The notes below the pieces were generated by a model. That model was not told where the DNA came from. It worked only from the letters and a program-made list of their open reading frames with translations, and searched no databases. A stretch of DNA of 64,000 nucleotides from contig NZ_JACJKB010000001.1 of assembly GCF_016900375.1 (NCBI RefSeq), forward strand, positions 1 through 64,000, read 5' to 3'. Source of the stretch: Collinsella tanakaei (lineage in GTDB: Bacteria > Actinomycetota > Coriobacteriia > Coriobacteriales > Coriobacteriaceae). Both the position numbers and the translations under genes were made by a program. Shown piece after piece: positions 54,233-63,209 of the stretch (the stretch's first letter is position 1; every line of letters begins with the position of its first letter).

Positions 54233-55548
54233 CGAAGCTCGCTGCGGCACGCAAGGCTGCCCTGCGGGTTCTCGTTGAGGCTGATCGTTCAGGCTCCTAT
54301 GTGCGCGATACGCTGAATGCCGATGCCGGATTGCGCTCGCTCGATGCGCGCGACCGAGGCCTGGCCATGCGCTTGGCGCTCGGTACGACGGCGACCGCAG
54401 GATGCCTCGACGAAGCGCTTGACACCTATATCGCAAAACCTAACAAGGTGGCGCCCCGTGTGCGGTGGTGCCTGCGCATCGCAGCCTTCGAGCTGCTCTA
54501 TCTGGGTACACCTGCCGAGGTCGCGGTAAGCCAGGGGGTCGAGCTCGTTCGCTCGTGCGCCCGTGGGGCCGTGGGTTTCGCGAATGCGGTGCTGCGTCGT
54601 GTTGCCGATGGCCGTGAGTCCTATTTGTCTGCTGAGGGCCTGGCGAACGACAAGCGCGAGACCGTACGCTTGGCGCGTTCGGGTGGCCTGCCGACATGGC
54701 TCGTCCACACGGTTATCGATGCGCGCGGTGTTGACGCTGCGACCTCCTTTGTTGCGGCGGAGCTCGAGGCGGCACCTCTTGCCCTCCATCTCAACCCGCG
54801 TGTCGATGCGATTTCGCGCATCGGCGGACGCTTGTCTGATATGCCCGGTTGCATCATCGACGTCGATGGCCCGGCGCTTATGGCGAGTCATGCGCTCGAG
54901 CGTGCCGATGCCGTGGTATCCGACGCTAACGCCCAGGCAGTGGCCTATGCTGCCGTGCGGCCCGGCTCGCTGCTCGAAGTCGGTTCCGGCCGAGGGACGA
55001 AGACCTTTATCATCGCCGCGGAATCGCAGCGCGCCGGTTTTACGCGCGCGCACGTGGCAGTTGAGCTCAGCGAAGACAAGTGCGCGCTCAATCGCGAGCG
55101 TTTGGTCCAGGCAGGGCTCGATGCGGGCGTGCGGGTACTTGCCGGCGATGCCTGCGAGCTTGACACCGTGCTCGCGCCGATCGATGGCGAGGTGGGGAAG
55201 CGCCGTCTGTTCGATACGGTGCTCGTCGATGCTCCCTGCTCCGGCACGGGCACCATGCGCCGCCATCCGGAGATCCCCTGGCGGCTCGTTCCCGACGATG
55301 CCTTCGACGGATTGCCGAAGCTGCAACTCACGATGCTTGAGGAAGCCGCGCGCCGCGTCGCCCCGGGCGGTCGACTCATCTACGCCACCTGCTCCGTACT
55401 CGCTTCGGAGAATGAGGACGTCGTCTCGTCCTTCTTGGCATCGGAAGCTGGGCGGCGCTTCGCTCTGGATGGATCTCCTCACCAGAGCATTCCCGCTCCA
55501 GGCGGATATGACGGCCACTTCTACGCGACCTTCACCGCAGCCGAATAA
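54229..55548 (+). CDS. rsmB: 16S rRNA m5C967 methyltransferase
   Basis: 439 aa. The N-terminal NusB-like RNA-binding domain (AARKAALRVLVEAD ... GFANAVLRRV) is followed by a Rossmann SAM domain (LLEVGSGRGTKTFIIA) and the catalytic motifs VDAPCSGTGTMRRHPEI and IYATCSVLASENEDV, with two cysteines. It methylates C967 of 16S rRNA. GTG 54229 overlaps the fmt stop (GTGA) and gives the normal N-terminus. A half B repeat (55557) follows the stop by 8 bases. Confidence 0.93.
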   Translation: MTKLAAARKAALRVLVEADRSGSYVRDTLNADAGLRSLDARDRGLAMRLALGTTATAGCLDEALDTYIAKPNKVAPRVRWCLRIAAFELLYLGTPAEVAVSQGVELVRSCARGAVGFANAVLRRVADGRESYLSAEGLANDKRETVRLARSGGLPTWLVHTVIDARGVDAATSFVAAELEAAPLALHLNPRVDAISRIGGRLSDMPGCIIDVDGPALMASHALERADAVVSDANAQAVAYAAVRPGSLLEVGSGRGTKTFIIAAESQRAGFTRAHVAVELSEDKCALNRERLVQAGLDAGVRVLAGDACELDTVLAPIDGEVGKRRLFDTVLVDAPCSGTGTMRRHPEIPWRLVPDDAFDGLPKLQLTMLEEAARRVAPGGRLIYATCSVLASENEDVVSSFLASEAGRRFALDGSPHQSIPAPGGYDGHFYATFTAAE

Positions 55549-55556
55549 GGCGATCC

Positions 55557-55590
55557 TGGCCTCTTTGGGGACGTAGCCAGCAGGTGCCAA
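55557..55590 (+). repeat. Repeat B, half copy 6
   Basis: CCTGGCCTCTTTGGGGACGT then AGCCAGCAGGTGCCA: a left arm without a mirrored right arm. It shares CTCTTTGGGG with half copy 4a, so half copies form their own subtype. Confidence 0.75.
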
Positions 55591-55651
55591 CCGAAGGGGC
55601 CAACCGAAGGGGCAGCCGCTAGGGGTCGCCAGCAGGGTCCCTCAAAACGAA

Positions 55652-55677
55652 ACGCCCCGCAGATAAGCGGGGCGTCG
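55652..55677 (-). terminator. Terminator after the FmdB-like gene
   Basis: ACGCCCCGC (55652-55660) pairs with GCGGGGCGT (55667-55675), flanked by A-rich bases that read as T on the minus strand. It may also serve rsmB. Confidence 0.8.
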
Positions 55678-55705
55678 TGACGATCAGCCTGATCGATAGC
55701 GGGTG

Positions 55706-55945
55706 CTAGTTGCTGTGCGGGCAGTTCTCGCAGCTGCAGCCCGAGGTCGCCTCGGTGCTGGACGAGCCACCGCGCTGATCGGTGTTGTAAAAGCCGGAAC
55801 CCTTGAACTCGATGCCGCTCGCATTGAACACCTTGTCGGCGGCACCGCCGCACTCCGGGCAGGTGATGCTCGGGCGCTCGGTCATGCCGTGCTCGACCTC
55901 GAACACGGTTCCGCAGGAGCTGCAGCGATAATCGTAGCGTGCCAT
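55706..55945 (-). CDS. FmdB-family zinc-ribbon protein
   Basis: 79 aa. N-terminal zinc ribbon with Cys8, Cys11, Cys29 and Cys32 (YDYRCSSCGTVFEVEH ... CPECGG), then FKGSGFYNTD, typical of the FmdB/CxxC regulatory family, and a Ser/Cys-rich end. Function in most bacteria is unknown; it is named after a formamidase regulator. ATG 55945 follows GAGGGGAAG, so the in-frame ATG at 55969 is less likely. It stands alone between terminators. Confidence 0.88.
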   Translation of the reverse strand: MARYDYRCSSCGTVFEVEHGMTERPSITCPECGGAADKVFNASGIEFKGSGFYNTDQRGGSSSTEATSGCSCENCPHSN

Positions 55946-55974
55946 GTCTTCCCCTCGATTGCCTCTCATGAAAG

Positions 55975-56000
55975 CCCCGCCGCGGGTTGCGCGGCGGGGA
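55975..56000 (-). terminator. Terminator after the GH13-GH77 gene
   Basis: CCCCGCCGC/GCGGCGGGG stem (55975-55983 with 55991-55999) on the minus strand between the fused glycosidase and the FmdB gene, followed by CTTTC on the minus strand. Confidence 0.6.
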
Positions 56001-56062
56001 TGCGTTTAACCTTGTCTACTGTACCCAAATGCGGGCGTTATGCAACGGCGCACGTACAGGAA

Positions 56063-59000
56063 TCAGCGAGCTTCCACCGAATTCGACCTGCCGGTCTTCT
56101 GAGCAAGGTCGCGGATGCGCTCAACGGAGGCGGCGAGCGTCTTCTCGTCGGCCTGCCAGCTCCAGTTGCCCTCGGCAGTGCCGGGCACGTTCATGCGCGC
56201 GTCGTCACCGAGCAGCATGACGTCCTGGACCTGCATCATCACGAGGTCGGCATCGCTCTCGAAGGCGCTCTTCATGATGGAGAGCGCAAGCTCCTCCTGC
56301 TCCTCGGGCTTCGCATCGGCGGCCCAGCGGGCGCTCGTCCAGCCGACGAGGGTGGAGGTGTCGTGCGTGGAGGTGTAGACGACCTTCTCGGCAGCAGGCT
56401 TTACTCCGTCGCGCACGTCGTAATCTTCGAACTCCAGCACGTCCATACCGGGGAAGCCACAGGATGCCGTGAGGGCGCGTACCGCAGGTGTGAGGTAGCC
56501 GAGGTCCTCGGCGATAAGCGGAAGCTCACCGAACTCGTGCTCGGCGCGGCGGAACAGGTCGATACCGGGGCCGGGCAGCCAGCGGCCGGTGCTGCCGTCC
56601 TTGCCGGCGGGGATGCTGAAATAGGACTGGAAGCCCAGGAAGTGGTCGAGGCGCACGCGGTCGTACAGGGCGAGCGAACGACGAAGGCGCTCGATCCACC
56701 AGGTGTAGCCGTCGGCGCGCATGACGTCCCAGCGGTAAGTCGGGTTGCCCCAGACCTGACCGGTGGCCGAGAAGCGATCGGGCGGAGTGCCGGCGATCTC
56801 GGTGGGCTTGCCGGAGCGGTCGAGGTTGAACATATCGGGCTCGCTCCAGGCGTCGGCGGAGTCATCCGACACGTACATGGGGATGTCGCCGATGATCTCG
56901 ATGCCGCGCTCATGGGCGTAGGCGCGAAGCTCGGCCCATTCGGTATCGAAGCGGTACTGGGCGAAGGCGTGGAAGCGCCCGCGCTCCAGGAAGCGCGCGT
57001 CGTCCAGGATTTCGACATCGTAGGAACGGTAGGCGCGCGGCCAGCGATGGCGGGACGCGCCGCGCGAGGCATCCTTCACGGCCATGAAGGCGCAGTAGGG
57101 GTCGAGCCAGACCTCGTTGCGCTCCAAGAAGGCACGGAATTCAGGCGATTTTTGGCCGTCGGCAAGCTGGAAGGCCTCGTAGGCGTCCTCGAGCTCCTCG
57201 GCGGTCTCCTCGAGCAGATCCATGTTGCCGGCGAAAGCAGAGGGCCCCGCATAAGGGGAGGCGAACTGGTCCGTCGGGTTCACGGGCAGGACCTGCCAGT
57301 AGCTAGCGCCCATCTCGGCAAGATGATCGATGAAGCGGCGGGCGGGCGCACCGAGCGTACCGGGGCCGTCCTCGTTGGGGACCGACGTGATATGGCATAC
57401 GACGCCCCAGCCGCGCTTGAGCGGCTTCTGCAGACGCTTGGCCTTGTGGAAATAGGCCACGGCGCTACCGAGGGGCCACAGGGTGAGCTCGCAGGTGCCG
57501 TCATCGGCAACGGGAAGGTCGCGGCCGCTGATGACGTCGATGGCAAGGTCGCCCTCGGCAGGGATGCTCACCGTGTGGACGGAGCCGAGGCTGCGGTTGA
57601 CGACGACCGTCGCCGCATCGCCGTTGTCGTCACGGCGCGTGTAGGCGAGCACGTCGTCGTTGAGGGCGCGGGCCTCGATGGAGCCCGTGCTGAACAGCGG
57701 CAGCGCGCGGCGCAGGGCCGAGCTGTTGCGGACCATGTCGAAGAAGTCGTGGTCCTCATGGCCCCACGGGTAGGTGGCGCGATTGCCGGGGTCGGTCAGG
57801 CCCTGGACGCCGGCCTCGTCGCCGTAGTACACCGAGGGCACGCCGCGGAAGGTCATCTGGATAAGTGACGCGAGCCAGAAGCGGCTCTTGGCGAGGCCGA
57901 GCTGGTTGTCGGACAGGCGATAGGTGCTGCGCTGCTCCTCGGGCAGGCTGTCGGGGTTCGGCGCACCGCCCAGGATGGAGATGATGCGGGCGCGGTCGTG
58001 GCTGCCCAGCAGGTTGAGCGCGCAGGCGAGGGCCTCGTCCGGGTAGTTCTCGCGCAGGGTCTCGATGGCCTCAGCGGCGTCATGGGCGGTATAGCCGGAA
58101 TCCTCGCCGGTCAACAGGCCGAGCACGAGATCGCGGAAAGGATAGTTCATGGCGGAGTCGAGCTCGCTTCCCAGCAGATAGTGGCGAAGCTTGCCGTAGG
58201 CGATCTTGTTGGAGGCGTCCTCCCAGACCTCGCCGAGCACGAGGGCGTCGGGGCGCTCGCGGAGCGCTGCGGCCTTGATGTCGGCCAGGAACTCATCGGA
58301 CAGCTCGTCGGCCACATCCAGACGCCAACCGCGCGCACCGGCGCGCAGCCAGTGGCGGATCACGCCGTCGGGGGCCAGGATGAGCTCGCGGATAGCGTCG
58401 GACTCCTGGTTGACGGCGGGCATGTTGCCCACGCCCCACCAGCAGTCGTAGGTGCCGTCGGCGTTGATGTGGAAGGCATCGGCCCAATCGGAATCAGGGT
58501 CCTTGGACCAGGCGCCGGGTTCGGGGTAGTTGCCGAAGGCGTTGAAGTACACCGAATCGCTTCCGGTATGGTTGAAGACGCCGTCGAGGATGATGGCGAT
58601 GCCGTGGCGGCGCGCGGTGACGCACAGCCTGCGGAAGTCCTCCTCGGTGCCGAGGAGGGAATCGATCTTCATGTAGTCGGCCGTGTCGTAGCGGTGGTTG
58701 CTCGCCGCCTCGAAGATGGGGTTAAGGTAGATGGCCGTGACGCCCAGCTCGGCGATGTAGGGGATATGCTCCTCGATGCCGCGCAGAGATCCGCCGTAGA
58801 AGTCCCAGCTGCGGATCGCGCCGGTTTCATCGCGGTCGTAGACGGGCGGGGTGTCCCAGTCCTCGACGATGTGCTGCTCGCAGCCGCGGCGGGGGTGCGC
58901 CAGGCGCTCGAGGCAGCGCTGCTTCCAATCCTCATCGCGCGCGAAGCGATCGGGGAAGATCTGGTAGACGATGCCGCGCTCGTACCATGAGGGGCGCGTC

Positions 59001-59374
59001 TCGCGGTGGCGATAGACGGTGATCTGGAAGGAAGGCACGTCGCTGCGGTCGTAGTACGTCACGCCCTCGCCGCCCACATGGCCTTCAGGTGCGCCGACGC
59101 GCTGCTCGAAGCCGTCCATGGTGCGGACGATGAAGCTGTACCACACGATGGATGGGTCGTCCCAGGTGACGGTGACGGAGTACATGCCGTTCTCGTCGGG
59201 AGCCATGGGGTAGAGCTTCTCGCCCTCCTCGTCGACCCACGTGCGGAGCACGCATTCGATGCCGGCGGCATCCTCCTTGTACACTTCAAGCGAAAGCGTC
59301 ACCGCGGTACCCGCTGTAACCGCACCGAAGGGTGAGCGGAACTGCGTGAGCCTGCTGTTATGCCGAAGCTTCAT
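56063..59374 (-). CDS. Fused GH13 alpha-glucosidase/amylase and GH77 4-alpha-glucanotransferase
   Basis: 1103 aa with two complete enzymes. Residues 1-130 are an immunoglobulin-like N-domain. Residues ~130-640 are a GH13 catalytic domain of neopullulanase/maltodextrin type: DGVFNHTG, nucleophile Asp in GWRLDVADEL (~350), acid Glu in LVLGEVWED (~380) and LLGSHDRAR (~460). From ~645 (RGWGVVCHITSVPNEDGPG) a MalQ-like GH77 domain follows, with nucleophile region RLDHFLGFQSYFSIP (~908) and acid Glu in AEDLGYL (~954). So it both cuts and transfers alpha-1,4-glucan pieces. No signal peptide is seen, so it works in the cytoplasm, probably on glycogen or imported maltodextrins. It lies beside glgA, glgD and glgC. 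A shared start and one long frame show the fusion is real. Confidence 0.92.
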   Translation of the reverse strand: MKLRHNSRLTQFRSPFGAVTAGTAVTLSLEVYKEDAAGIECVLRTWVDEEGEKLYPMAPDENGMYSVTVTWDDPSIVWYSFIVRTMDGFEQRVGAPEGHVGGEGVTYYDRSDVPSFQITVYRHRETRPSWYERGIVYQIFPDRFARDEDWKQRCLERLAHPRRGCEQHIVEDWDTPPVYDRDETGAIRSWDFYGGSLRGIEEHIPYIAELGVTAIYLNPIFEAASNHRYDTADYMKIDSLLGTEEDFRRLCVTARRHGIAIILDGVFNHTGSDSVYFNAFGNYPEPGAWSKDPDSDWADAFHINADGTYDCWWGVGNMPAVNQESDAIRELILAPDGVIRHWLRAGARGWRLDVADELSDEFLADIKAAALRERPDALVLGEVWEDASNKIAYGKLRHYLLGSELDSAMNYPFRDLVLGLLTGEDSGYTAHDAAEAIETLRENYPDEALACALNLLGSHDRARIISILGGAPNPDSLPEEQRSTYRLSDNQLGLAKSRFWLASLIQMTFRGVPSVYYGDEAGVQGLTDPGNRATYPWGHEDHDFFDMVRNSSALRRALPLFSTGSIEARALNDDVLAYTRRDDNGDAATVVVNRSLGSVHTVSIPAEGDLAIDVISGRDLPVADDGTCELTLWPLGSAVAYFHKAKRLQKPLKRGWGVVCHITSVPNEDGPGTLGAPARRFIDHLAEMGASYWQVLPVNPTDQFASPYAGPSAFAGNMDLLEETAEELEDAYEAFQLADGQKSPEFRAFLERNEVWLDPYCAFMAVKDASRGASRHRWPRAYRSYDVEILDDARFLERGRFHAFAQYRFDTEWAELRAYAHERGIEIIGDIPMYVSDDSADAWSEPDMFNLDRSGKPTEIAGTPPDRFSATGQVWGNPTYRWDVMRADGYTWWIERLRRSLALYDRVRLDHFLGFQSYFSIPAGKDGSTGRWLPGPGIDLFRRAEHEFGELPLIAEDLGYLTPAVRALTASCGFPGMDVLEFEDYDVRDGVKPAAEKVVYTSTHDTSTLVGWTSARWAADAKPEEQEELALSIMKSAFESDADLVMMQVQDVMLLGDDARMNVPGTAEGNWSWQADEKTLAASVERIRDLAQKTGRSNSVEAR

Positions 59375-59636
59375 AGATCGTCCTTGCTTATAGGTTCGAC
59401 CACCGTACGGTGGGGCTATGTCGGAATAGGGCGCTGATGCACGCCAAGGTAGTAGTGTAACGTATGCACGGCACGTACGCGCAAGATATGCGCGCTTGGG
59501 TGCCTCTTAATGCGACATTTTGCCATCGTCTGTCCATATCGGTGCGCCGACTTCCCCGGATGGCATGTTTTGGGGAGTACGTGCCACCGTCTGAGGTGAT
59601 GGCGACCAGGGTTTCCGACCTTTTCGGGAGGCCCGA
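59375..59636. other. Upstream region of the GH13-GH77 gene, no gene seen
   Basis: 262 bases on the 5' side of the minus-strand glycosidase. It should hold its promoter. No coding region or clear hairpin is supported. Repeat A6 and a terminator fill the rest of the gap to glgA. Confidence 0.4.
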
Positions 59637-59669
59637 TGTCCTAAAACATCTCCGTCCTGAAAGTGGACA
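59637..59669 (-). repeat. Repeat A, copy 6 (reverse orientation)
   Basis: On the minus strand TGTCCACTTTCA + GGACGGAGATG + TTTTAGGACA. It lies just past the glgA terminator. No B copy is near. Confidence 0.85.
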
Positions 59670-59700
59670 AAAAGAGGGTTCCGGATGACCGGAACCCTCT
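59670..59700 (-). terminator. Terminator after glgA
   Basis: 12-bp stem AGAGGGTTCCGG (59673-59684) with 59689-59700, ATGA loop, then CTTTTT on the minus strand. Confidence 0.88.
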
Positions 59701-59723
59701 ATGCGCTCTATGGCGATTGCGGA

Positions 59724-61976
59724 TTAGCGACGCTTGCGCGCGGTGCTGCTCTTGCGGGCGGCGGCGACGCTTGTCGCCTTGGGTACCGCAGGCTTCTCAG
59801 CGGGGACCTCCTCGGCCTTCTCCTCGGCCTTCGCGGCGGTCTTCTTTGCCGCGGTGGTCTTGGTGGTCGTGGTCTTCTTCGCGGCCGTCTTGGTCGCGGT
59901 GGCCTTCGGCACGGCAGCGGCCTCAGTGGCCTCAGCCTTGTCGGCAGCCTTCTCGGCGGTCTTAGCGGCCGTGGTCTTCTTGGCCGCGGTCGTCTTCGTC
60001 GCCGTGGTCTTGGTAGCGGTCGTCTTCGCGGCGGTCGTCTTCTTGGCGGCGGGCTTGGCCTCGGCCTCGTCGCCCTTCTCGGCAGCAGCCTTCGTCGCGG
60101 TCGTCTTGGCAGCCGTGGCCTTCTTGGCAGCAGTCGTCTTGGTCGCGGTCGACTTGGCAGCCGTGGTCTTCTTGGCGGCGGGCTTGGCCTCGGTCTCGTC
60201 TGCCGCCTTCGCGGCCGCGGTCGTGGACTTGGCGGTCGTCTTGGTGGCCGTCTTCTTCGCGGTCGTGGACTTTGCAGCCGTGGTCTTCGCGGCAGCGGTC
60301 TTGGTCGCGGTCTTCTTGGCGGCAGGCTTCGGCTCGGCCTTGGGCTCCTCGGCCTTGACCTCCTCCTTCACCTCGGCCTTGGGCTCCTCGGCCTTGGTCT
60401 CGGGCTCAGCCGCGGGCTCGTCCTTTACCGGCTCGGGCTCGGCGGCAGGCTTCTCGGCCGGCTTATCCTCGACAGCGGGGGCCTCGGGCTCAGGCACAAA
60501 AGGGGAGAAACGCTCGATCTCGGGGTGCAGGCCGTAGTAGAGGTCCATGTACTGGTCGGCAGAGCGCTTCCAGCTGAAGTCGGCGGACATGGCGTTGTCC
60601 ACGAGCTTGTTCCAGGCATCCTTGTCGTCCCAGAACGTACGGGCGGCACGGAACACGGCATCGCCCATCTCGTCGCCGTTGAAGTGGGTGAAGGTGAAGC
60701 CCGTGCCCTCGCCGGTGAACATGTTGTAGGGGATGACGGTGTCCTTGAGGCCGCCGGTCTCGCGCACGATCGGCAGGGTGCCGTAGCGCATGGCGATCAT
60801 CTGGGACAGGCCGCAGGGCTCGAACAGCGACGGCATGAGGAACATATCGGCGCCGGAGTACATGCGCTGCGACAGGTAGGGGTCGAACTCGATGCGCGCG
60901 GCCATGGTGCCCGGATAGGTGCGCTCGAAGTAGCGCAGGGCCTCCTCGTACTCGGCGTCACCGGTGCCGAGCACGGCAACCTGCACGCCGCCGGAGAGGA
61001 TGCGGTCGAGCGAGTATGTGACGAGGTCCATGCCCTTCTGGCGGGTCAGGCGCGTGACCATGGCCATGAGGGGACGGTCGTCGCGGACCTCGAGGCCGAG
61101 CTCGGCCTGGAGCGCTGCCTTGCAGGCGGCCTTGCCGGAGCGGTCCTCGCGGGTGTAGTTGGCGTGGATGCGGTCGTCGGTGGCCGGGTCGTTGCGCTTG
61201 ATGTCCAGACCGTTCAGGATGCCGGACAGGATGTTCTCGCGGCGACGCAGGACGCCGTCGAGGCCCTCGCCGAACTCGGGCGTGCGGATCTCCCACGAGT
61301 AGGTGGGGGAGACGGTCGTGATGGCGTCGGAGTAGTTGAGGGCGCCCAGCATGTAGTTGATGGAGCGGGCGTCGCAGCGCAGCTGGCGCACGGCGGGCTC
61401 GATGTGCGAGAGGCCGAGCACGTCGCCCAACAGCATGTCGGTGAACTGGCCCTGGAAGGCGATGTTGTGGATGGAGAAGACGGTCTTCACGTTCTGGTAC
61501 AGGGGGTTGGCCATGTAGAACTCGCGCAGGAAGACCGGGGCGAGGGCGGTGTGCCAGTCGTTGCAGTGCAGGATGTCGGTCATGAAGCCGTCGGGCAGGT
61601 ACTGCAGGCTCTCGCACACGGCCTTGGAGAAGAACGCGAAGCGCTCGCCGTCATCGAAGAAGCCGTAGGGGTAGCTGCGGTTGAAGTAGTGCTCGTTGTC
61701 GAGGAACATGTAGGTGACGCCATCGTACACGAGGCGCTCAAGGCCACAGTACTCGTTGCGCCAGCCCAAAGGCACGTAGAACTGGCCCACATGCTCCATC
61801 TGGCTCTTGTACGAATCGGCGATCGTGGCGTACTTCGGCACCATGACGATGACCTCTGCGCCGGCAGCCGCGAGGGCGGCGGGCAGCGAGCCCGCGACGT
61901 CAGCGAGTCCGCCGGTCTTCACGAACGGCGCGGCCTCGGCGGAGGCGAACACGATATGAAGCTTTTCGTTTGCCAT
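59724..61976 (-). CDS. glgA: Glycogen synthase with histone H1-like C-terminal tail
   Basis: 750 aa. Residues 1-485 are a full GT5 ADP-glucose glycogen synthase: KTGGLADVAGSLPAAL near residues 20-35 (donor loop), HCNDWHTALAP, HNIAFQG, and the C-terminal FLMPSLFEPCGLSQMIAMRYG with its Glu. The last ~265 residues are a very biased extension. An acidic Pro/Glu/Ala linker (to ~540) is followed by a strongly basic run of AAKKTT, AAKST and TKTTAAKK-like repeats ending SSTARKRR. Such Lys/Ala/Thr tails resemble histone H1 and bacterial histone-like proteins. The tail may bind DNA, RNA or acidic glycans. The gene lies downstream of glgD and glgC with a hairpin between. Confidence 0.93.
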   Translation of the reverse strand: MANEKLHIVFASAEAAPFVKTGGLADVAGSLPAALAAAGAEVIVMVPKYATIADSYKSQMEHVGQFYVPLGWRNEYCGLERLVYDGVTYMFLDNEHYFNRSYPYGFFDDGERFAFFSKAVCESLQYLPDGFMTDILHCNDWHTALAPVFLREFYMANPLYQNVKTVFSIHNIAFQGQFTDMLLGDVLGLSHIEPAVRQLRCDARSINYMLGALNYSDAITTVSPTYSWEIRTPEFGEGLDGVLRRRENILSGILNGLDIKRNDPATDDRIHANYTREDRSGKAACKAALQAELGLEVRDDRPLMAMVTRLTRQKGMDLVTYSLDRILSGGVQVAVLGTGDAEYEEALRYFERTYPGTMAARIEFDPYLSQRMYSGADMFLMPSLFEPCGLSQMIAMRYGTLPIVRETGGLKDTVIPYNMFTGEGTGFTFTHFNGDEMGDAVFRAARTFWDDKDAWNKLVDNAMSADFSWKRSADQYMDLYYGLHPEIERFSPFVPEPEAPAVEDKPAEKPAAEPEPVKDEPAAEPETKAEEPKAEVKEEVKAEEPKAEPKPAAKKTATKTAAAKTTAAKSTTAKKTATKTTAKSTTAAAKAADETEAKPAAKKTTAAKSTATKTTAAKKATAAKTTATKAAAEKGDEAEAKPAAKKTTAAKTTATKTTATKTTAAKKTTAAKTAEKAADKAEATEAAAVPKATATKTAAKKTTTTKTTAAKKTAAKAEEKAEEVPAEKPAVPKATSVAAARKSSTARKRR

Positions 61977-62003
61977 GGAAGACTCCCAAAATCTGTCGTT
62001 GCC

Positions 62004-62041
62004 AAATCGCCGTCCAGCCCCTGAGAGCCAGACGGCGATTT
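62004..62041 (-). terminator. Hairpin between glgD and glgA
   Basis: AAATCGCCGTC (62004-62014) with GACGGCGATTT (62031-62041), 16-base loop. On the minus strand it ends in TTT only, so it is a weak terminator or attenuator that may lower glgA relative to glgC/glgD. Confidence 0.65.
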
Positions 62042-62098
62042 CAATGATACCGCTATACGTTCCCTGATAGGGAGCGAATGGGTTGATTTAACGCGGCT

Positions 62099-63205
62099 TT
62101 ACGCCATGGGGGCCTTGGCCACCGTCAGGATGGCGTCAGGCGTACCGCGCAGCTCGGTGTTGGCCGGGACCACGTTGTTCTTGTCGATGATGGCGTTCTC
62201 GACGCGCGCGCCGCTCTTGATGGTGACGCCCTGCATGATGATGGAGTTCACCACGTTGGCGCCGGATTCGACGACGACGCCGCGCGACAGGATGGAGTTG
62301 CGGACCGTGCCCATGATCTCGCAGCCGGCGGAGATGCGGGAGTTGCAGGCGATGGAGCCGGAAGAGTACTTCGCGGGGGCGGCATCGTGAGCCTTCGTCA
62401 GGATCGGGCGATCCTTGCGGAACAGCTGGTTGTTGATGACCGGATCGAGCATCTCCATGGAGCGCTGGTAGTAGGTCTTCTCGTCGAACATGCCGACAGC
62501 GAGGCCCTTGAACTCGTAGCTGCAGACATCGATGCGGGCGAAGTCGCCGGCGATGGCCTCGAAGATGTCAAGGTAGTCGGCGGACGCATAGCGGTCGATG
62601 ATCTGGAGCAGCAGCTCGCGGTTGATGATGAAGCAGTCGATGAACTTGTTGTCACCGTACTTGCAGCCCTCCTTGACCTGCTGGACGCGGCCGGCGTCGC
62701 CGATTACGAGGGAGCAGGCCTCCTCATGATCGCGCTCGGCCTTGACGTAGACCATGGTGATGCCCACACCGCTGGCCTCATGCGCGTCGATGATGGCGTT
62801 GAGGTCCATGTTGAAGATGATGTTCGAGCCCATGAGCACGACATAGGGCTCCTTGGCGCGCTGGAAGAGCGTCTTGTTGGAGATGATGTCGCGCAGCAGG
62901 AAGCGCATGCCGGCCTTGGTGGTGCCATAGGGGTTGCCGGGCAGCGGGAACAGGCCGCCGCGCTTGCGGTCGAGGCCCCAGTCCTTGCCGTGGCCGACGT
63001 GGTCGATGATGGAGCGATAGTTGCCCGGCATCACGAGACCGACCGTCTTGATGCCCGCGTTGGCCATGTTGGACAGCGGGAAGTCGATGAGGCGGTAGCG
63101 GCCCATGACGGGGACCGAGGCGATGGGGCGGCTCTGCAGGAGGGTCTCCTGCTTGAGCGCCGTGTAGTTAGCTGTGATGTAACCGATGGCCTTGTTGTTG
63201 ATCAT
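62099..63205 (-). CDS. glgD: Glucose-1-phosphate adenylyltransferase, GlgD-type subunit
   Basis: 368 aa. Start MINNKAIGYITANY; nucleotidyltransferase part with MGRYRLIDFPLSNMANAGI and MGSNIIFNMDL, then the left-handed beta-helix end (SRGVVVESGANVVNSIIMQG). GlgD subunits lack several catalytic residues of GlgC and are thought to regulate it; the visible start has TALKQETLLQSRPIASVPVM instead of the usual GGxGxRLxPLT loop, which fits a non-catalytic role. The start lies 4 bases after the glgC stop, so the two are coupled. GGGGGGAA precedes ATG 63205. Confidence 0.92.
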   Translation of the reverse strand: MINNKAIGYITANYTALKQETLLQSRPIASVPVMGRYRLIDFPLSNMANAGIKTVGLVMPGNYRSIIDHVGHGKDWGLDRKRGGLFPLPGNPYGTTKAGMRFLLRDIISNKTLFQRAKEPYVVLMGSNIIFNMDLNAIIDAHEASGVGITMVYVKAERDHEEACSLVIGDAGRVQQVKEGCKYGDNKFIDCFIINRELLLQIIDRYASADYLDIFEAIAGDFARIDVCSYEFKGLAVGMFDEKTYYQRSMEMLDPVINNQLFRKDRPILTKAHDAAPAKYSSGSIACNSRISAGCEIMGTVRNSILSRGVVVESGANVVNSIIMQGVTIKSGARVENAIIDKNNVVPANTELRGTPDAILTVAKAPMA

Positions 63206-63209
63206 CGGA

